Below, piece after piece: positions 11,258-24,581 of a stretch of DNA of 64,000 nt. The position numbers and the translations under genes are program-made. Each line of letters opens with the position of its first letter. Within the stretch, counting starts at the first letter, position 1. The DNA comes from Nageia nagi (taxonomy: Eukaryota; Pinophyta). The notes under the pieces are model-generated. The model saw only the letters and a list, made by a program, of their open reading frames with translations. It was not told the origin of the DNA and did no database searches. The DNA lies in NCBI GenBank assembly GCA_050084985.1, contig JBITNC010000001.1, positions 81,406,001 through 81,470,000 on the forward strand, in the 5' to 3' direction.

Positions 11258-12363
11258 TGTTGAGGACCATCAACAAAGCTCATAGAATTGAAAATTATTA
11301 ATCTCCATTTTCTTCCAGGCTTTATAATGCTTCAGGACTTCTTGGCATTGTCTTCTTCACTTTCGAGCACTATCTTCTTCAGGCCTTGACTCTTGCTGCT
11401 CCAAGAGTTACTTTCTAAGGGCATTATTGGTCACTTCAGGTGTCGGGTGTTATCTCCCCATCGAGCACTAACAGTCCTCAAAATCCTTGGGCATTGTTCC
11501 ATGTCTATTCTTTGAGCTCAATCTCTTCGCATAGGATTGAACGCTCACCTCTAGGATCTGCTCAACATTCAAGATTTGTCTCCATTATTACTCTGGGCTC
11601 TATCCCATCTTCATTCTCTAGGTGCTACCACTCTCTGGCACATATTCAAATTTTGGGTGATGTATGTACTATTTCTTACACCCGAGACTTACTATATCCG
11701 AGACTTATATCTGGGCCTTGCTTACTATCACACCTGGAACTTGTTGTACCTACCATTTTGGATGGATAATGTCACCATTTTAGACCATGTACCCTAAGTT
11801 TTCTTATGTAATGATATACCTCTTACTCTGAAACCCAGATTAACACTTTAAAAAAGTCATTATGAGGGATTTCTACCCTGGAATTAAATGTGCAACTATC
11901 GATAGTAATTTCTAAACATCGACATTAATGTTTTGTACAAAATGGTTGATCTACCTTCAACCATTTAATATTTTTCAAATGTTGTGCAGACAGAAACGGC
12001 ATGGGCTTCCTCTACCCTCTACAACATTCAATGTCATGAAGATATAAAGGTACCACATTCAATGTCATGAAGATATAAAGGGTATGGCCTTCTACAGAAT
12101 GCATGCATAGAGCCATTTTGTATTTAATTTTATATAATATAGATAACATATACATAAAAATGATGATGAATAGAAGAACAAAGAGTTGTTATGTTTTTTT
12201 TGGCTCCAAGAGAGAGCTATGTAAAGTTTTTTTACTTCTTTGCAATACAATACTAAAATTTGTGGTCTCCAATTTTATTATCATTATTTTTATTCCAACT
12301 ATGGTTAGCCTTACTTTGTTCTGGTTCTACACATTATTATTTATTTTTATTCAAAATCTTTAA
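11258..12363 (+). repeat. 5' LTR of copia 1
   Basis: From 11286 ('aattgaaaattattaatc') to 12363 it matches the 3' LTR along its length, for example 'cacttaaaacagtcctcaaaatcc'-like blocks near 11470 and 16720 and 'ctacaacattcaatgtcatg' near 12021. The first part of the LTR as seen in the 3' copy (about 16420-16540) is missing here, so this LTR has an internal deletion or a truncated 5' end. Confidence 0.85.
12024..12082 (+). repeat. 31-bp tandem duplication within the 5' LTR
   Basis: 'acattcaatgtcatgaagat' followed by 'ataaagg' occurs at 12024 and again at 12055. The 3' LTR has one copy at the matching place (near 17276), so the duplication arose in this LTR after insertion. Confidence 0.85.
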
Positions 12364-12364
12364 T

Positions 12365-12376
12365 TAGTATCAGAGC
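12365..12376 (+). other. Primer-binding site of copia 1 (initiator tRNA-Met)
   Basis: 'tagtatcagagc' directly follows the 5' LTR and differs from the standard TGGTATCAGAGC by one G-to-A change. Confidence 0.85.
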
Positions 12377-12395
12377 AGGACATTTATTAAGTTAA

Positions 12396-13380
12396 ATGGA
12401 TTCAAAGCTAGAAAATTCATTGCAGTTGCAAATTCCCAGTTTCAATGGAGACCATTACGAGTACTAGTGCATACGAATATGGACATTTCTTATCTCTTAA
12501 GACCTATGGAAATTTGTTTCCTAAGGTTTAACTCACTTAGATAAAGTCACCTTTGTATCCATGACTATAATGAGAAGGAAGAAGTGTTGAAGAACCATAA
12601 GAAGGATGCTAAGGCATTGTTTATCATCTAATCTAGGATAGATATGTCCATCTTCCCCAAAATTGCAAAGTGTAAGACTTCTAAGGAAGCATGGAAGATC
12701 TTGGAGACCACATATAAAGGATTAGCCAAGGTCAGAGTGGCAAAACTCTAGATGTTAAGGAAGGAGTTTGAATCTCTTCATATGAGAGAGGAAGAGAATA
12801 TAAGTGTCTTCTTTTCCAAGATCCAAGATCTTGTAAATGCCCTCCATCCATACAATGAAGAGATGGGAGACACCAAAATTATGGAAAAGGTGCTTTGAAG
12901 CTTACCTAGAAGGTTTGACCCCATTACCACTGCCATGGAAGAAGCAAAGGACCTATCCCAACTCATGCTTATGGAGTTATAGGGTAGTCTAACTATCTAT
13001 AAATATAAAATTAGTGATAGAGTTGAGTATTTGGACCAAGCCTTCCAAGGATAGTTGAAAATGAAGGGCTAAGAGCCCTCTACATCAACTCCTAGTTCTT
13101 CTTCTTCATCCTCTCATGTAAGAGGTGGATCATCATGTGGAAGAAGTGATGGTTGAGGCATAGGCAAAAGAGATCATTCTAGGGAAAGTTCACAAGATGA
13201 CACCCCTAGATATTGTGATTTCTATAACAAATATGGTCACATAGAATCATATTATTGGAAGAAGAATTCCAACCATAAAGCTTAGTATGTCAAAGATCAG
13301 GCTGACGACAACATATTCCTCACATGTAGCAGTTTCCAAGCTGACAAATAAGATGTATGGTACCTATCTAGTGGATGATC
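12396..13380 (+). pseudogene. copia 1 gag remnant
   Basis: Capsid-type polyprotein of a copia element. It opens at ATG 12396 with MDSKLENSLQLQIPSFNGDH, then shows the UBN2/gag core: 'SKEAWKILETTYKGL' near 12685, 'MLRKEFESLHM' near 12752, 'YNEEMGDTKIMEKVL' near 12855 and 'LPRRFDPITTAMEEAKDLSQ' near 12902. A Ser-rich linker precedes a decayed CCHC knuckle at about 13210-13256 (first Cys kept, later ones changed to Tyr). Several stops are TAG where gag proteins usually have Gln, such as 12749-12751 before MLRKEF. Confidence 0.85.
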
Positions 13381-16300
13381 TAAACACATGACTAGAAACA
13401 AAGCCTTGTTTCTTAAGATTAACACCAATGTCATAGGCTAGGTTAGGTTTGGTGACAACAAAACTGCCAACATCCATGGTAGAGGAACTATTACCTTTAA
13501 GTCTAAAGTTGGTAAGATATTTTATATGTATAGCACTCTCTTTGTTCCTTGCCTTAAGCACAATCTCTTAAGTATTGACTAGTTTAGTATAAGGGGATAC
13601 ATAACCACCTTCAAAAAGGAAGGGTGCACCATAGTAAAAGAGGCCACTAACTAGCTTATAACCACCATCCATATGACTAAAAATAGGATGTATATGCTTA
13701 GGATGACACCTATAGCAAGTTATTTAAAAGCATCCATTGATTCTACCTCATTATGGCATAAGATATTTTATCATTTAAATTTTCACTTATTAAATGTTTT
13801 GCATAAATTGGTGAGAGGCCTTCCTACCATCTCTCGTACACCTAGGAGGTTTGTGAAAGTGATGTTGCAAGTAAGCAACATAAAGTGAAGTTTCCAAAGC
13901 ACCAATATAGGGCTAATTACCCTCTTTAGCTAGTGCATGCAGACCTGTGTGGACCAATACAAACTCCTAGCTAAGATGATAAGTCAAGATATATGCTTAT
14001 CTTTACTGATGTATTTTCTAAAATGAGTTGGCTTTATTTACTGCAAAACAAGTCTGACTCTTTTGAAAGTTTTGTTAAATTCAAATCTCTTGTTGAAAAA
14101 TAATACAACTATTTTATTAAGAAGTTCAAAATTGATAGAGGAGGAGAATTCACTTCTAATGAATTTAATAACTTCTACCATTATCATGGAATTGTTAAGT
14201 AGTATACAACTACCTACACTCCACATTAGAATGGAGTGGATGAAAAGAAAAATCAAATAGTAGTTGAAATGGCTAGATGCATGATAAAAGAAAAGGGTCT
14301 TCCCATTAGTTTTCGGGGTGAACCAATGCATACTACTATTTATATTCTAAATAGGTATCCCACTAAAGTTTTGAAGGACACCATCCCTTATGAAGCTTGG
14401 TTTGGTGTACAGCCAAATATTTCTCATCTCTGGATATTTGGCTCAACTTATTTTTTGCATGTGCCAAAAGAAAATAGGAAGAAGATTGATGAGAAATACA
14501 TCAAATGCATTTTAGTAGGATACTTTGAAGCATCTAAGGCCTATATGTGTTATAATCCACTAAGTGGCAAGATTCACATCAAAGACACCATTACTAAATT
14601 CTAACTTGATGAAGAACAATACTGCACCTCCTCTTCCTCAATCTTCATCACCATCTTCACTAGCCACCATCTCACCATAGCAAGCATAGCCAAACTAATC
14701 TCCTGGTACTCATACTCCACCAACCAAAAATAAGTGGACAAGTGACCACTATCATCCTCCATCATTGATGTTGAATAAAGAACTCAATAAAAAAATGACC
14801 CGATCACAAACTAGAGCTAGAAATCAAGAGGTAAATATATCTTATGCATTAATATATTCATTTTTTGAGCCCTACTCATATACTAAAGTTGTTTCCATTG
14901 AGGATTAGAAGAAATCCATGGAGGATGAGATTGAGCAAATCCATAAGAATGACATATAGGATCTTATGCCTTCTCCCAAATATAAAAAGGTAATTGGTGT
15001 TAAGTGCATTTATAGATTAAAGCATAATCTTGATGGGAGTATTGCAAAGCATAAAGTTCATTTAGTTGCTAAAGGATATGCTCAAAAGGAAGGGCTAGAT
15101 TATGATGAGATTTTTTCTCTGGTGACCTAGCTAGAAACTGTGAGGTTTGTGCTTGCACTTGCCTCTCATTTTGGATTGATAGTCTATTAGATGGATGTCA
15201 AATCCACTTTCCTTAGTGGATATTTGAAGGAGGTTATTTATGTTAAGCATATTGAAGGATTTATTATTCTTGATCAAGTAGATAATGTGTATAAACTAAA
15301 AAGGGGCTCTCTATGGCCTTAAACAAGCACCCTAGGAATGGTATGCCCATAGTGATGATTACCTTCAAAAAATTATATGCTTAGTAGAAAGCACAATGTA
15401 CACAAAATTTAAAGGTAACAACTTCTTTATTCTCTACTTGTATGTTGATAATATTATTTTTACTAGCACCTCTAATGATATGATAGATCAATTTAAGAAT
15501 GTTATGATCAGTGAATTTGAGATGAGGGATCTTGGGGAGATGAATTATTTTCTTGGCACACAATTCAAGAAATCCTCCAGTGGCATTTTGATCACTTAGT
15601 AGAAATATGTGGAAGATCTACTAGCCCACTTTAATATGCAAAATTGCATCCCTAATGATACACCAATTGTTATCGAAGCTAAGCTATTGAAGGAGGAATC
15701 CTCTCCACATGTTGATACCACTATGTATCAATCCTTGATAGGTAGCCTCATGTATCTCATTGCTAACAATTTGTACATCATGGTTGCTATCAAAAAAGTA
15801 GCCCAATTCATGTACTCATCACATTAGACATATTAGATTGCAGCTAAGTGGATCTTGCACTATGTGAGTGGCACACATCGATATGGGCTCTAGTATAAAT
15901 CATCAAACTAGGAAATGTTATAGGCATATATAGATTTTGATTGGGTTGGATGTCTTGATGATCAAAAGAGCACGTTAAGGTATAGATTCTTCTTTGAAGA
16001 ATCCTTGGTCTCATGGAACAACAAGAAGAAACCCATTGGTGCACTTTTATTAGTAGAAGCTGAGTATATTATTGCCTCTACCACTTGCACACAAACCATT
16101 TGGCTTGACTATTTATTTCAAGATGTGGGTATGGATATTAAGCTCCCCATTTCAATGTAATGTGATAATCTCAACATAATTGCCATGACAAAGAACCCCA
16201 TGTTTCATAGTAGGAAAAAGCACATTGATATACATCATCACTTTATGAGAGATCTGGTTGAAGATGACTTTATCTAGTTTCATCATTATCCTACTGATGC

Positions 16301-16398
16301 TCAAATTTCAAACATATTTACAAATCCACTTCCTAGGGATCATTTTTGCTACCTTCAAAGCAACTTGGAGTCCATACCTTAGAAATTCAAGGAGTGAA
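13381..16398 (+). pseudogene. copia 1 pol remnant: integrase, RT, RNase H
   Basis: GAG-pre-integrase text ('LWHKIFYHLN') lies near 13753. The integrase core has LVHADLCGPI near 13935, Asp at 14134-14136 in 'DRGGEF' and Glu at 14242-14244, so the DDE residues are present although the frame is broken. Reverse transcriptase runs from about 14900 ('HLVAKGYAQKEGLDYDEIF' near 15058, 'MDVKSTFLSG' near 15191) to the active site near 15440, which reads YVDNIIF; the second catalytic Asp is Asn. A frameshift falls near 15305. RNase H follows ('DWVGCLDDQKST' near 15940, 'RKKHIDIHHHFMRDLVEDD' near 16210). Stops at 14200, 14227, 15188, 15597, 15600 and 15891 are TAG at positions usually Gln. A short purine tract at 16388-16398 precedes the 3' LTR. 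Confidence 0.88.
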
Positions 16399-17641
16399 TG
16401 TTGGTGAATCTTGACTAGCATAGGGTATTAGTTAGACTTTATATTTATTGCATATGTATTTAACTTTATTTTCTTTGTTGTTATATTTTTTGGCCAATTG
16501 AGGAAGTGTTCTCATTTTATCGTGGAGATTAAGAGGGTAATTGAAAATTATTAATCTCCATTTTCTTCCAGCTTTATAATGCTCTAGTACTTCCTATAAT
16601 TATCTTCTTCATTTTTGGGCACTATCTTCTTTACGATTTGACTCTTTGTGCTCTAGGAGTTTCTTTTTATGAGCATTATTGGTCACTCTGGGTGCTAGGT
16701 TTTATCTCCCCTCTAGGCACTTACAGTCCTCAAAATCCCCAAGCACTATTCCATGTTTGTTCTTTAAGCTCTATCACTTTGCATAGGACTAAACACTCAC
16801 CTTCGAGATCTGCTCAACATTTGGGCTTTATCTCCATTATCACTATGGGCTCTATCCCATAATCATTCTCTAGGTGCTAACACTCTCTAGGACATCTTTA
16901 GATTTTGGGAGATGTATGTACTATTTCCTGCACTTGGGACTTAATATATCCAAGACATATATCTAGGCCTTGCCTACTATCACATCTGAGACTTGTTGTA
17001 CCCACCATTTTAGATGGATAACGTAACCATTTTAGACCTCGAACCATAGGTATTCTTACACAATAATGACCCCCTTGCTCTGGAACCTAAATTAACACTC
17101 TAGAAAAGTCATTTTGAGGGATTTCTACCCTATAATTAAACACTTAAACATTGATAATAATTTTTGAAGATTGAAATTAATTTTTTGTACAAAATGATTA
17201 ATCTACCTTCAACCATTTAATATTTTTTAGATGTCATGTAGATAGAAATGATATGGGCTTCCTCTACCTTCTACAACATTCAATGTCATGCAAACATAAA
17301 GGGTATGACCTTCTATAGAATGGACAACAGAATGTGTGCATAGAGCCATTTTGTATTAAATTTTATATTTGACCAAGTAGCAAGCATATAATGTTTTTAT
17401 CTTAGTATATAATATAGATAGCATATACATAAAAATGATGATGAAAAGAAGAATAGAAAGTTGTCTTGCTATTTTATTTGGCTCCAAGAGAGAGCCATGT
17501 AAATTATTTTTTACTTCTCTGTAATACAATACTAAAATTTATGCTCTCCAATTTTATTCTCACTATTTTTATTCCACCTATGGTCAACCTTTATGTTTTG
17601 GCTCTACATGTTATTATTTATTTTTCTTCAAAATCTTTAAG
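16399..17641 (+). repeat. 3' LTR of copia 1
   Basis: It starts TGTTGGTGAATC just after 'aaggagtgaa' and ends near 'aaaatcttta' at 17641, matching the end of the 5' LTR before the primer site. At 1243 bp it is longer than the 5' copy because it keeps the first 140 bp or so. Confidence 0.85.
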
Positions 17642-17646
17642 AATAT

Positions 17647-18207
17647 CATAAGTTAGACCACAAGTAGTTTGAGAGTGGATGATAAGATTACAAGCAATTT
17701 GGAAGTGTTAGAATATGAATGCATGTAGTCTAGTAAAGTGGGCCAAACATGATAAAATAAAGGTGATTAGGAAATGTTTAATAAGGTGTTCAAAATCAAT
17801 ATTTTTAACCAAAAATAATTTATATAATGCAAGCAATAAGCCCCAAAAATTAGCAATACAATAATAATGAAAGACAACATAATAATAATACAATCTTAGA
17901 GGTTTTTTTTATACTATTATATATTTTTTTCTACAATCCTATTTACCATTTTGGTCACTCATAGATAATAATATCAAATTATAATTAAATAATAATATTG
18001 TAAAAGTAACATATACAATATGAGTGTGTATAAAAGCACACATTATGTCCCACTTAGAATGTTGACTTATTTTTAAATGTTGTTAAGCTTTCATGATGTT
18101 TTGTAACTCCTATATATCTCTTTATATTTGTCAAAATCTTCATGTGAATTTCTATTTAAATTATCATAATTTATTTATTTATTTCTTACCATCAATATTT
18201 CCCAATA
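17647..18207 (-). repeat. Left copy of a 0.55-kb direct repeat, probable LTR of an outer minus-strand element
   Basis: Matches 27090-27631 in the same orientation, including 'aaataacaata.aataataa.gaaaga.a.cataataataa', 'gtgtgtata..agcacacattatgtcccact' and 'ttttgtaact..tat.tctctttatatt'. On the minus strand this copy begins TATTGGGAAATATTG (an altered TGTTG start) directly after a polypurine tract (reverse complement of 'gctcccctttg', 18208-18218), the arrangement at a 3' LTR. Confidence 0.6.
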
Positions 18208-18674
18208 TGCTCCCCTTTGATACTAAGTAGTGTTTGAACAAAATTATAGTACAAGGTCTTCACAATTTCATCCAAATATATTATTCAACTTGAAACTATC
18301 CCTCATATTTGATTTCAAATATAATATACTCTTCAATGTTGCACTAACTAGTCCAAGGTTTCCATTTTCAAAGATTGTATGCAACCAATAATTGTTTTTG
18401 GTCCAATGTGTGATGAGCTAAAATATATCATTTTTGAGAACCAGTATTCCCAAAATATATGTGAAGATAACTATCTCCACCACTCCTCTTGATATTTACA
18501 TCTTCTTCCACACTCATAGAAGGATCAACATAAGCATAGAAGTTTGTCTTATGATTCAAATGCAATTTATTTTTTAAAAATTTATATATCCAAAGTATGA
18601 TAGAGCAATTATCAATTCCTTCAAACTAGTTTTCTTTCATAAAATAATACTCCCTCCATATTAATGAAATTTAA
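18208..18674 (-). other. Internal part of the outer minus-strand element
   Basis: The 467 bp between the probable LTR and the inserted copia 2. Minus-strand reading gives protein-like stretches broken by stops, but I could not assign a domain. Confidence 0.35.
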
Positions 18675-19894
18675 TGTTTAGCTTTGAATTCCCTTTTTGG
18701 TTGCATCTTTCATACATGCACATCTCCTCCAATGAAAACTATGCGATGAATTGATTCTTCACCTACTATCATTTATTTTCATTTGCAAGGGTGTAATTGA
18801 TATTTAATGTTCATAGTTTGATCATATCTTCCTTGTATGGATGAACATGATTTCATCCATCCATTTTTGATATATTTCATTTATGTTTTCCTAATTCTTT
18901 GAGCAAAATATGAGCCGTTAGATTTCTTGGAGTCTTGAATACTCCACCTTTTGTATTTAGAAATAGGACTTAGTTATCCTTTGTAAAATAATAGAGAAAA
19001 GATTATTATAATAGTATGTTACCATTTCAACTACTCATAATAAAAAATATTTTTTTCCTCTATAATTCTTTATTTTCACTCTTTTTATGCAGTTGAGTGA
19101 TTTTGTATGACTCAACACCTTCATGTAGGTGTCTTAAAGTTGAATTGAGGTATTTCTTACTATTAAGTTCACATTTTAGCTCCTAGATATTAGTTAGATT
19201 TTTATTTTGTGCTTTCAATAGTGATATATCTTACCTTATTTTAGGTATCAAGCAAGTCTAAAGAGTTAAGTCTTTGACTTAGTTCTTTAGTCTTATGATT
19301 TCTATTACTATAATAATATCCAAACCATATTTCCCTCTTTGCATATATTTGAATCAATATTTCATGTCCTTTAGAACATTTTTGGACCTCCATCTTCAAG
19401 ATAAAACATATTTCATGCTTCCTAAGAGCTTTTCTCACTTGCCAAATGTATTTTGGTGCTTTATCTTATTGCCTAATATTTAGTGCCTCTGCGAGATTTT
19501 GGTGATATCATTTATCTTACCACTCAAAACTTAATGCATTTCTTGTAATGCCTTGCTCTGATAATCCTTTTTAATGCCATATTGCAATAATATATTTGCT
19601 GACATCATCCTTACAAAAGAGCAATATTTCCTTATTTTCTTCTAACACTGCATTGTAAATACCTTTCTATTGATCTCATCATCTCAAAAGTATGATATTC
19701 CATTTTTTTTCTTTTTCCCACATCAAGATAAAGCTTTTGCTAATATCACAAATCACAAAGTATGGTAATCTAACTTTTACACTATTTATGATCATGATAA
19801 ATCCATTCTTTTGTACAACAAATTTTTTTATCATAGCTACTTCAAATTTGACCATTGTAATACTTTTGTTAATCATAAAATCTTAAATTCTTCA
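18675..19894 (+). repeat. 5' LTR of copia 2
   Basis: Begins TGTTTAGCTTTGAATTCCC and ends 'aaattcttca', both matching the 3' LTR. The downstream half holds about four units of the 71-bp tandem array (anchors at 19504, 19601, 19672, 19742), fewer than in the 3' LTR. The TATA-like word intact in the 3' LTR (24863) is mutated here ('tttagaaatagg'). Confidence 0.88.
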
Positions 19895-19896
19895 AT

Positions 19897-19908
19897 TGGT
19901 ATTAGAGC
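19897..19908 (+). other. Primer-binding site of copia 2 (initiator tRNA-Met)
   Basis: 'tggtattagagc' two bases after the LTR end; one C-to-T difference from TGGTATCAGAGC. Confidence 0.85.
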
Positions 19909-19929
19909 TATACAATTTATTAGATTAAA

Positions 19930-22900
19930 ATGAATTTAAAGAATGGAAATTCCTCTTAATTTTTTATCCCTATGTTCAATGGTGAACATTTTAAATATTG
20001 GAGCATTAGAATGATAACATTTTTTTATCTCTCAAGACCTATGGACTCATGTCTCTTAGGTTTACATAGAAGTAGATGTAGTAGTATTTGCACTATTATT
20101 AGTAGATGAGAAAAAGGAGATTTTGCACACCCAAGAGAAAGATGTCAAAGCTTTTTTTACATTACAAAGCGAGATAAATATTTTAATCTTCCCTAGGATA
20201 GCAAAATGCAAAGTTTCAAAGGATAATTGGGATACTCTTAAAAGGTCTTATACTTGAGCTCTAGCAAGGTTAGAATAGCCAAGCTATAAATGCTTCAAAG
20301 ATACTTTGAATATGGGTGGGTACAAGAAGTTGGGTCCACTTTAAGGTCAAAAAGTGGAAGTGTTTTCCTTGATTTTAAAATTTAGGTATGATTGATCTTA
20401 AAAATTAAAGTACTTTGACATGGAATCATGAAAAAGATCACAAGTGAAAATGTAGTGCTTAGAGTCTAGTTTTCAAATATATAATTTGTCCCAATACCTA
20501 TATCATAGAATTTAAAATTCGATAGATGAACAAAAACTACTTGTTTAAAAAAACCATTTTTGGACCATACAATACACGTGTTCATCCACCATAATTTGAC
20601 TAAAATTAAGGTATTTTTTAAAATCCTTTTAGGAGAAGATACCTAACACATTAGAGCTTTTCTTAGATATTCTCCATAATTTTTGAATTAATATTTTTTT
20701 ATTAATTTTGTACCTGGCATGTTTATGGTTTCAAAAAGTGCTTGTGTCTATCCACCATAATTTGATCTAACCTTAATATTTTTTCAATTTTTTTATTCTT
20801 ATAAATAATTCTATAAAGCTTGTCCCTATATAATTTGTTTTTCATAACTCCACCCAAAAAAAAAACTTATTAAGAAAATACAAGATGCTCATATTTGAAG
20901 TATATGGACCACTTTTACTAAAAAATAATTAAAAAATATAAAATCTTATCCACTTGTAAAATAAATTACATATTTAAAATATACACTCTTTAATATATAA
21001 TGGGTTTTAATTTCTTGAAAAAATTCTTACAAAAATTCCATCAAACATATGCCTGAAGTTGAGATTTTCCATTAAAATTACCATGAACATATACTTGCAA
21101 GTCCAAGGCTAAGTGTTGGCTCACCAAGCCTTTTTTGAGCCTAAATCTAAGGTGAAATCATAGATTCAAATATCAAGATATTGATATTAATAAGTTAAAA
21201 TCAAGATCCTGATTTAGGTTTGGGATCCCAATATTGGTACATATTTTAGCTTTAAATATCGAGATCCTAATATTTATTGGGATCTTGAACCTAAATTGGG
21301 ATCTCAATTTTAATGTATTAAAATGAGGATCTTGATTTTTTTCACATTGAATTTTTACTTTTCCAATTTTCACCACTTCTCTTTTAAGTGGACCCAACTT
21401 CATGCTTTCAGCCATATCTTAAAATGATCGATGGAAAGATAATTAAGGTTTTCATGAATAGAGTTTAGAACTTAGTCAGTGTCTTTCATTATCATGGTGA
21501 GGATGTTAATGACACACATATTTTTAAAAAGATTCTTAGAAACCTTCCTCTATGGTTTGATCCTATTACCATTTCAATAGAAGGTTTTAAGGACTTGTCT
21601 CAGTTCACTCTTATTGAGTTTCTTGGATGATTACAAACCTATGAGAAAAGAATCAAAGATAGGTTTAAGGACCTTGATAAAGAATTCCAAGAAAAACTTT
21701 GAATTAATGACCAACCTTCTACTTCCTCTAGTTTAAATTATTTTGGAGGTCATGGAAGAGGTCATGGTGGATAAGACTATGGATGAGGCATTCATGGTAG
21801 AGAAAGAGGTTGATTAGCCAATGATAGCAAAATATCATACTCGAAACATTATGATTTATATGGAAAAAATGGTTGCAATGAAAAAAAATATTTCCAAAAT
21901 CAAAATAAATAACCTAAAGCCAACTTTATTAAAGATTACAAAAATGATATCAACCTATTTTTGATGTACAATAACTTTCAAGCTATTGATGATCATATTT
22001 GGTATTTGGACAGTTGTTATTCTAATCATATGAATAAAGGATAATGTCACTAAGAAAGTTAGGTTTGGTGATAACAACCAAGTTGGTATTAATGATAGAC
22101 ATTCTATTTGTTTCAAAGAAAAGATTGCTAAGATCATGCATATGCATTATAATCGATGTATTATGGGATTGAAGCATAATCTCTTGAGCATTGATCAAAT
22201 GTTCTTGAAAAACTAAATGCTAGTTTTCAAAAAGATGAGTTACACCATAAAAAATGAGACCAATCACAAAGTAATCACCACTATTATCATGACTAAGAAT
22301 AGAATTTATATTCTTAATATACCACTAGTATCTATCAAATGCTTGAAGATAACCCTTTACCTAGAATGGTTATGGCATAAGTAGTTCATCCATGTCAACT
22401 TTAACTACTTATGGGGAATGCACAAGCTCATGGGAGGTCTATCAATCTTCTCAAATCCATCATACACTATGTGTGAGAGTTGAATTTTTTGAAAATATTA
22501 CTATGATAAATTTCCCACCCACCCACATCATACCATGTCACCTCTAGAATTAGTGCATGTGAACTTTTACATTTTTATGCAAACTCCTAAGAGATTATTC
22601 TCACATGCGTTACTTATACTTGTTGTAGGATAAATATAATGATTTTAACTATTTCATCTAGTTTAAAGCATTGGTTGATACCTAATCAAATTATGTAGGA
22701 TACTCTAATGATTACAAAACCTACAGATGTTAGGATCTAGTCTTTAGTAAGATGGACATCATGCGAGATATGACTATCAATGAAGGGGGTGCATATTCAA
22801 GGGACTCAAATGCATCCAACATCATTACAAAGTTTTAAGACTCTAGTTATGGTAAGTTGATTGATCCAACACAACCTTCCCACCTATATTTTCCCAAGAC

Positions 22901-24500
22901 TCTAGTAGCCCCTACTACATCTAAGATGAGTCTTACATGGGATCATCCATAGTTTTAGATGTAACCTAACAAAAATCAAGGGGTGTAATCAAATAACTAA
23001 CTATACCTTGATTTCCTCATCCCTCTTTAAGCCCTCCAGCTTTAAAGAAGTGATGACCAATGAATATTGGAAAGTGGTAATGGAATATGATATAGATAAA
23101 ATCTAGAAGAATGAATCTTACAATCTTATCCCTCCTCCAAAGAATAATAATATCATTGGAGTAAAATGGATTTACAAGCTAAATAATAATGTTTATGGAA
23201 ACATTGAAAACATAAAGCCAAATTGGTTGCTAAGGTTTATATCCAAAAACAAGGTCTAGACTATAAAGATATATTTTCTTTGGTTTCCCTCCTTAAAATA
23301 GTCCACTTTCTTCTTGCTTTAACTTCCCATTTTGTTCTAACAATCTACCAAATGGATGTCAAGTCTATCTTCTTGAATGGACACTTGGAACAAGAATTTT
23401 ATGTGAATTAGCACCAAGGATTCAACATTTTTAGTCATGAAAATAAAATTTATATGCTCAAGAAAGATATTTATGGGCTAAAGGAAGCCCCATATGCTTA
23501 GTATTCCTAGATTGACACTTACTTCCATTAGAATGGTTATTAATGGTGTTCTATAGAATCCACATTATACACAAAGATATATAGGTTTGACTATATCATC
23601 ATTTATATATATGTTGATGATATTATTTTTATGAGATCCTCTTCTTCCATGCTCTAGTACTTTAAGATTATAATGGTTAATGAGTTTGAGATGAGTGATA
23701 TGGGTGATGTGTAGTATTTTTTGGGTATATAAGATAAATAGTCATACAACACCATATTCATCACTCAAACTAAATATATTGATGATCTATTTTCCATATT
23801 CTTAATAAAATATTGTAAACCTATTGATACCCCAACTATTGTAGCTTGTAAATTGATGAAAGAGGATTATACTCATCTGATAAATAAAATCTTGTATAAC
23901 TCACTTGTTAGTAGTTTGATGTATCTCATAACTACTTGACCTAATATAATATTTGTAGGTAGTCTTGTAGCCATATTTATTCATTCTCTTCATGGATCCC
24001 ATTGGAAAGAAACCAAAAGGATACTCTAGTACATGTCTAAGACCAAGTCTTTTGGAACGTAGTATAAGTCTCCTAACTTTGAGAATCTAAAAGAATATAT
24101 AGATTTTGATTGGGTTAGAAGCCTAGATGAAAGGAAGAGCACCTTATGGTATGCCTTATTCTTTAACAAATCCCTCATCTCATAGATCATGAAGAAGAAA
24201 CAAATAGTTTCCCTTTTCAATCTAGAAGTAGAATATATGGTTTCCTCATTTACTTGCATATAATCCATTTAGATGGCTTAGTTTTTTGAGGATTTGGGTA
24301 TGGAACTTCTCCATCCCATTCCCATCCACTATGAAAACACCAAAACCATTACAATGATAAAGAATCTAATATTTCATAACAAGAGCAAGCACATAGATAT
24401 ATGTTACCATTTTATACGAGACTTGGTGAATGATAGATTCCTTAAATTCATGTTTTATCCTAATAATGACCAACTAACATATATATTCACCAAATAATTT
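19930..24500 (+). pseudogene. copia 2 gag-pol remnant
   Basis: gag starts at ATG 19930, breaks at 20313 and resumes at 21414; removing the insert restores a continuous reading frame. gag text follows ('ILRNLPLWFDPITISIEGF' near 21530), then a Gly/Arg-rich linker and a poor zinc knuckle near 21850. Integrase is badly decayed (22370-22860). Reverse transcriptase has 'GVKWIYKLNN' near 23160, 'YQMDVKSIFLNGHLEQEF' near 23347 and an intact YVDDIIF at about 23610-23630. RNase H shows 'DFDWVRSLDERKST' near 24105 and 'HNKSKHIDICYHFIRDLVND' near 24380. Stops and frameshifts are numerous, though the catalytic YVDD survives. Confidence 0.85.
20314..21413. mobile_element. 1.1-kb TIR element inserted in copia 2 gag
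   Basis: The ends are inverted repeats of about 28 bp: left 'gggtgggtacaagaag' then 'ttgggtccactt'; right, reverse-complemented, 'ggctgaaagcatgaag' then 'ttgggtccactt'. The inner 16 bases match perfectly. 'atat' flanks both sides (20310-20313 and 21414-21417), and deleting one copy with the element rejoins gag in frame. There is no transposase, so it is non-autonomous. The right third (about 21170-21340) contains repeated 'gggatct', 'aagatcc' and 'gagatcc' words. A short 4-bp (perhaps 3-bp) duplication and G-rich termini leave the superfamily open. Confidence 0.8.
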
Positions 24501-24581
24501 TTGAAGGATCAATTACTTATTATTAAAAATCATATTGTAATTCAACCCATTCATATTAAGCAAGATAATGAAGGAATTTAA

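Larger units (their letters stand above)
11258..17641 (+). mobile_element. Ty1/copia retrotransposon 1, degenerate
   Basis: Two LTRs flank a primer-binding site, gag, integrase, reverse transcriptase and RNase H remnants in copia order, all on the plus strand. The reading frames have many stops and some frameshifts, so it cannot move by itself. No clear target duplication remains (caaat left, agaat right). The 5' LTR start at 11258 rests on a short 'tgttg...catag' similarity and is less sure than the other boundaries. Confidence 0.9.

Noticed and set aside
12365-12376. tRNA gene fragment
   Set aside because: It is only the primer-binding complement of tRNA-Met next to the LTR; no cloverleaf follows.
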